Below are positions 60,792-64,000 of a stretch of DNA of 64,000 nt, in pieces. Origin of the DNA: Neopararhizobium haloflavum (GTDB taxonomy: Bacteria; Pseudomonadota; Alphaproteobacteria; Rhizobiales; Rhizobiaceae); NCBI RefSeq assembly GCF_002750855.1, contig NZ_NWUC01000007.1, forward strand, positions 248,001 through 312,000, read 5' to 3'. The translations under genes were made by a program, and so were the position numbers. Position 1 is the stretch's first letter, and the number at the start of each line of letters is the position of its first letter. The notes beneath the pieces are model-generated. The model saw only the letters and a list, made by a program, of their open reading frames with translations, was not told the DNA's origin and ran no database searches.

Positions 60792-62186
60792 ATGACGATC
60801 AAGTCTTTGGGAAATCCGTATGACGGCGACACAGATCTGAGGCATGGCGTCTCGTGCACCTGTGCCGGGTGCATGACCGATGCAGGCAAGCTCACGGCTG
60901 AATCCGTGTCACGACCGGCAATGAGCAGCGACGACATGCTGGAACGTGCCGTGGAAAGCGCCGTCGTTCGCTCGATGTTTGGACACAACGACCTTTCGAG
61001 ACGATCCTTCGCCAAGATGCTCGGCGGGACGACCCTGGCCGCAGCGCTTGCCTCTGTCCTGCCGATCGACAAGGTGAAGGCCGCCATCCTCGACGACATC
61101 GGCACGCCGGAAAAGACCGACCTGTCCGTCGGCTTCGTGCCAATCACCTGTGCGACACCGATCATCATGGCCGAACCGCTGGGCTTCTATGAGCGCTACG
61201 GTCTCAATACCCGTGTGATCAAGACGGCGGGGTGGGCCGTCGCACGCGACATGTCGCTCAATGGCGAATACGATGCCTCCCACATGCTCACGCCGATGCC
61301 GCTCGCCATCACCCTCGGCGCCGGCTCCACCGCGACGCCCTTCCTGATGCCGGCGGTCGAGAACATCAATGGACAAGCCATTGTTCTCCACAATGACCAC
61401 CGCGACAAGAACGAGGACGTCTCGCTCTGGAAAGGCATGACCTTCGGCGTCCCCTTCGAATACTCGATGCACAATTTCCTGCTTCGCTATTATGTCGCCG
61501 AGCACGGGCTCGATCCGGATCGCGACATCCAGATCCGCGTCGTTCCACCGCCGGAGATGGTGGCGAACCTGCGCGCCGGAAACCTCGACGGCTTCCTGTC
61601 GCCCGACCCGTTCAACCAGCGCGCGGTGTGGGAGGAGATCGGCTTCATCCACATCCTGACGAAGGATATCTGGGAAGGTCATCCGTGCTGCGCCTTTGCC
61701 TGTTCACAGGAGTTTGCCGAGACCCACCCCAACACCTACGGCAATCTGCTCAAGGCGATCGTCGACGCCACCCAATATGCCAGCGCCCCGGAATACCGAT
61801 CGGAGATTTCAGAAGCGATCGCCCCAACCAACTATCTCAACCAGCCGGTTCCGGTCATCGAGCAGGTGCTGACCGGCCGCTATGCCGATGGTCTCGGCAA
61901 TGTGCAGGACGTTCCCGACCGAATCGATTTCGATCCGTTCCCCTGGCATTCGATGGGCGTTTGGATCCTCACGCAGATGAAGCGTTGGGGCTACATCGAG
62001 GGAGACATCGATTATGCAGGCGTTGCCGAAAGGGTCTATCTCGCCTCCGACTGCGCCACAGTGATGCGTGATCTCGGGCTGGAGCCTCCGGCCGAGACCT
62101 ACAAATCCCATGTCATCATGGGCAAGACATTCGATCCGGCAGAGCCCGAAGCCTATGTCGAGAGCTTCGACATCCGGAGGTCGTGA
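60792..62186 (+). CDS. CmpA/NrtA family ABC transporter substrate-binding protein with Tat signal and Cys-rich N-terminus
   Basis: A 464 aa binding protein of the nitrate/bicarbonate/cyanate type. The mature half shows the NrtA pattern (VGFVPITCATPIIMAEPLGF; MTFGVPFEYSMHNFLLRYYV; DPFNQRAVWEEIGFIH). The N-terminus is odd: a CxCxxC motif at 22-27, then ~40 residues before a twin-arginine signal (SRRSFAKMLGGTTLAAALAS, from residue 69). Similar leaders are known in SBPs of this subfamily near cyanate and nitrate genes. The ATG at 60792 is used; a longer in-frame extension reaches back over the sigma-54 promoter and is rejected. It is the first gene of an operon with permease and ATPase. Confidence 0.9.
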   Translation: MTIKSLGNPYDGDTDLRHGVSCTCAGCMTDAGKLTAESVSRPAMSSDDMLERAVESAVVRSMFGHNDLSRRSFAKMLGGTTLAAALASVLPIDKVKAAILDDIGTPEKTDLSVGFVPITCATPIIMAEPLGFYERYGLNTRVIKTAGWAVARDMSLNGEYDASHMLTPMPLAITLGAGSTATPFLMPAVENINGQAIVLHNDHRDKNEDVSLWKGMTFGVPFEYSMHNFLLRYYVAEHGLDPDRDIQIRVVPPPEMVANLRAGNLDGFLSPDPFNQRAVWEEIGFIHILTKDIWEGHPCCAFACSQEFAETHPNTYGNLLKAIVDATQYASAPEYRSEISEAIAPTNYLNQPVPVIEQVLTGRYADGLGNVQDVPDRIDFDPFPWHSMGVWILTQMKRWGYIEGDIDYAGVAERVYLASDCATVMRDLGLEPPAETYKSHVIMGKTFDPAEPEAYVESFDIRRS

Positions 62187-62189
62187 TCG

Positions 62190-63026
62190 ATGACACGGTC
62201 CTACGATTTCCGGGCGCTTCTGCTATCGATCGTCCTTCTCATCACCCTGCTCGGGGCATGGGAGCTCGCCACGAACACGCAGGCCCAAGGCGGTGGCGGA
62301 GAGCTGACGGAGTACGAGCGCCTGATGGGTGCCGGCAGCCAGCGTGCCGGCGTCCCGCCACCGTCCGAAGTCATCGGCAAGGCTTGGGAGGAACTGTCGG
62401 ACCCGTTCCACAATACCGGAGCCAATGACAAGGGAATCGGCATTCAGATCGCCTATTCCCTGATGCGTGTCCTTTCGGGATACTTCCTGGCCGCGTTGAT
62501 CGCGCTGCCGGTCGGATTCCTGATCGGCATGTCGCCGCTGATGTACAAGGCGCTGGATCCCTTCATACAGGTCCTGCGCCCCATTTCGCCGCTGGCATGG
62601 ATGCCGCTGGCATTGTTCATCATCCAGGACAGTGAGGCATCCTCCATCTTCGTGATCTTCATCTGCTCGATATGGCCGATGCTGATCAACACCGCGTTCG
62701 GTGTCGCGGGTGTGCGCAAGGATTGGGTGAACGTGGCGCGGACCCACGAGTTAGGACCGCTCAAGACGGCGTTCCAGGTCATCCTTCCGGCCGCCGCTCC
62801 GACCATCGTGACCGGCATGCGCATATCGATCGGCATTGCCTGGCTGGTCATCGTCGCCGCCGAGATGCTCGTCGGCGGTACCGGTATCGGCTATTACGTC
62901 TGGAACGAGTGGAACAACCTCGATCTCAACAGCGTGATCTTTTCAATCCTGATGATCGGCGTCGTGGGCATGGCCCTCGACGCGGTTTTCGCGCGCCTGC
63001 AGCGCTTCGTCACCTACACCGAATAG
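62190..63026 (+). CDS. Nitrate/sulfonate/bicarbonate-type ABC transporter permease
   Basis: A 278 aa inner-membrane protein with six hydrophobic segments and the cytoplasmic loop for ATPase contact (ARTHELGPLKTAFQVILPAA, the EAA-like region). NrtB/SsuC-type. Starts 3 nt after the SBP gene. With the SBP and ATPase it forms a complete importer. Confidence 0.92.
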   Translation: MTRSYDFRALLLSIVLLITLLGAWELATNTQAQGGGGELTEYERLMGAGSQRAGVPPPSEVIGKAWEELSDPFHNTGANDKGIGIQIAYSLMRVLSGYFLAALIALPVGFLIGMSPLMYKALDPFIQVLRPISPLAWMPLALFIIQDSEASSIFVIFICSIWPMLINTAFGVAGVRKDWVNVARTHELGPLKTAFQVILPAAAPTIVTGMRISIGIAWLVIVAAEMLVGGTGIGYYVWNEWNNLDLNSVIFSILMIGVVGMALDAVFARLQRFVTYTE

Positions 63027-63035
63027 GAGAACGCC

Positions 63036-63953
63036 ATGTCTCAGCCATTCCTCCAGATCGATGGCCTTGCCAAGCGCTTTCCAAGCGGCAAGGACGATAC
63101 GCTGACCGTGTTCGAGAATGTCGATTTCGATATCGAGAAGGGCGAGTTCGTCTGCATCATAGGGCACTCCGGATGCGGCAAGTCGACGATCATGAACGTG
63201 CTTGCCGGCCTCGACGAGCCAACCGACGGGGTCGTTACCATGGACGGCCGGGAGGTCTCGGGACCGAGCCTCGAACGCGGCGTCGTCTTCCAGAACTATT
63301 CGCTGCTGCCGTGGCTGACCGCGCTGAAGAACGTCACCTTCGGGGTCAAGGCGCGTCACCCGGATTGGTCGGCGGAAAGGATACGACAGCATTCCTATAA
63401 ATTCCTGGAGATGGTCGGCCTGACCAATGGCGCCGAGCATCGCAAGCCCTCACAGCTTTCCGGCGGCATGCGCCAGCGCGTCTCGATCGCCCGTGCGTTT
63501 GCGACCGAACCGAAGCTCCTTCTGCTCGACGAGCCATTCGGGGCACTCGACGCACTGACGCGCGGCACGATTCAGGACGAATTGCTGCGCATCTGGCAGG
63601 ACAGCGGCCAGACCGTCTTCATGATCACGCACGACGTCGACGAGGCCATCCTGCTCGCCGACCGGATCCTGCTCATGAGCAATGGACCCTTCGCGCAGGT
63701 CGCAGAAAGCGTGGTGATCGACATCCCCCGGCCACGCAAACGCACCGAGATGGTCCACCATCCGGCCTACTACAAGATCCGCAACCATCTCGTCGACTTC
63801 CTGTCGAGCCGATCAGCGGAGATCGCGGCCAGCCCGCGCGAAAAGGATGGTTCGCGGCGTCAACCGCCCACGGTGCGCCCCGGCGCCGAAGACGATTCGC
63901 CGGCGCCGGATGCCGAAAGCGCCCGGCCCCATCTGGTCTCGCTCGCTGGGTGA
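63036..63953 (+). CDS. Nitrate/sulfonate/bicarbonate-type ABC transporter ATPase
   Basis: A 305 aa ATPase: Walker A GHSGCGKST, signature LSGGMRQRVSIARA, Walker B LLLLDEPFGALD and the switch His in FMITHDVDEAI. The last ~45 residues are a polar, proline-rich tail not typical of the core. Located 9 nt after the permease. Downstream, 63954-64000 carries a ribosome-site-like GAGGAA near 63990, so another gene of this operon probably starts just past the window; cyanase would be one plausible guess but is not visible. Confidence 0.93.
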   Translation: MSQPFLQIDGLAKRFPSGKDDTLTVFENVDFDIEKGEFVCIIGHSGCGKSTIMNVLAGLDEPTDGVVTMDGREVSGPSLERGVVFQNYSLLPWLTALKNVTFGVKARHPDWSAERIRQHSYKFLEMVGLTNGAEHRKPSQLSGGMRQRVSIARAFATEPKLLLLDEPFGALDALTRGTIQDELLRIWQDSGQTVFMITHDVDEAILLADRILLMSNGPFAQVAESVVIDIPRPRKRTEMVHHPAYYKIRNHLVDFLSSRSAEIAASPREKDGSRRQPPTVRPGAEDDSPAPDAESARPHLVSLAG

Positions 63954-64000
63954 AGGCGCGGCGGACTGTCAAAATCACATCAGGAACGAGGAAACGCTGA

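Overview
The window looks like a chromosomal segment of a GC-rich alphaproteobacterium of the Rhizobiales (Hyphomicrobiales). The evidence is gene content: a malonate operon of the rhizobial matPQMAB/matR type, a bacteriophytochrome with its own heme oxygenase, a P1B-5 metal ATPase with a hemerythrin-like tail, a D-tartrate dehydratase closely resembling the Bradyrhizobium enzyme, perfect FNR/FixK boxes, and many TRAP, TTT and ABC uptake systems. Genus cannot be fixed from this sequence. Genes are densely packed, with many ATGA or TGATG overlaps. There is no gap over 300 bases without a gene, and I saw no rRNA, tRNA, insertion sequence or CRISPR array.

Region by region. 1-5.5 kb (minus strand): a red-light sensing operon (heme oxygenase, bacteriophytochrome kinase, CheY-like regulator cut by the window edge), then a DUF2076 protein, PgpA and a TerC-family membrane protein. 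5.7-7.2 kb: a mannitol/fructuronate-type dehydrogenase. 7.3-13.1 kb: a complete ferric-hydroxamate uptake operon (receptor, ATPase, binding protein, double-length permease). 13.2-23.6 kb: a divergent catabolic cluster of unknown substrate (GntR regulator, FAD/Fe-S 2-hydroxyacid dehydrogenase, serine-glyoxylate-type aminotransferase, TRAP transporter, crotonase-fold protein, CoA-transferase, GlcG/HbpS-like protein). 23.7-30.4 kb: the malonate operon with its divergent regulator. 30.4-33.0 kb: a GMC flavoprotein with a Tat-exported small subunit, and a VOC protein. 33.3-35.8 kb: a ribbon-helix-helix protein, then a LysR regulator divergent from D-tartrate dehydratase.

35.9-45.3 kb is a low-oxygen/stress block: desaturase, DksA-like protein, Pat-type protein acetyltransferase, two tandem universal stress proteins, P1B-5 ATPase and a small cytochrome c. 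Two perfect TTGAT-N4-ATCAA boxes sit in its promoters. 45.5-47.5 kb holds a lone cas3 gene that has lost its C-terminus. 47.4-55.0 kb is a second catabolic cluster: two 2-hydroxyacid dehydrogenases, a beta-hydroxyacid dehydrogenase, a tripartite tricarboxylate transporter, a RraA-like aldolase and a divergent LysR. 55.1-58.4 kb: a DUF5996-acetyltransferase fusion, a pirin and a LysR regulator. 58.6-64 kb: a sigma-54 activator divergent from a nitrate/cyanate-type ABC transporter with a textbook -24/-12 promoter; its operon runs off the right edge.

The common theme is scavenging of small organic acids (2-hydroxyacids, malonate, tartrate, probably C2-C3 oxoacids) plus iron and nitrogen compounds, with each transporter next to its enzymes and regulator. 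The substrates of the clusters at 13.2-23.6 kb and 47.4-54.0 kb cannot be named from sequence alone and are the best candidates for undescribed pathways.
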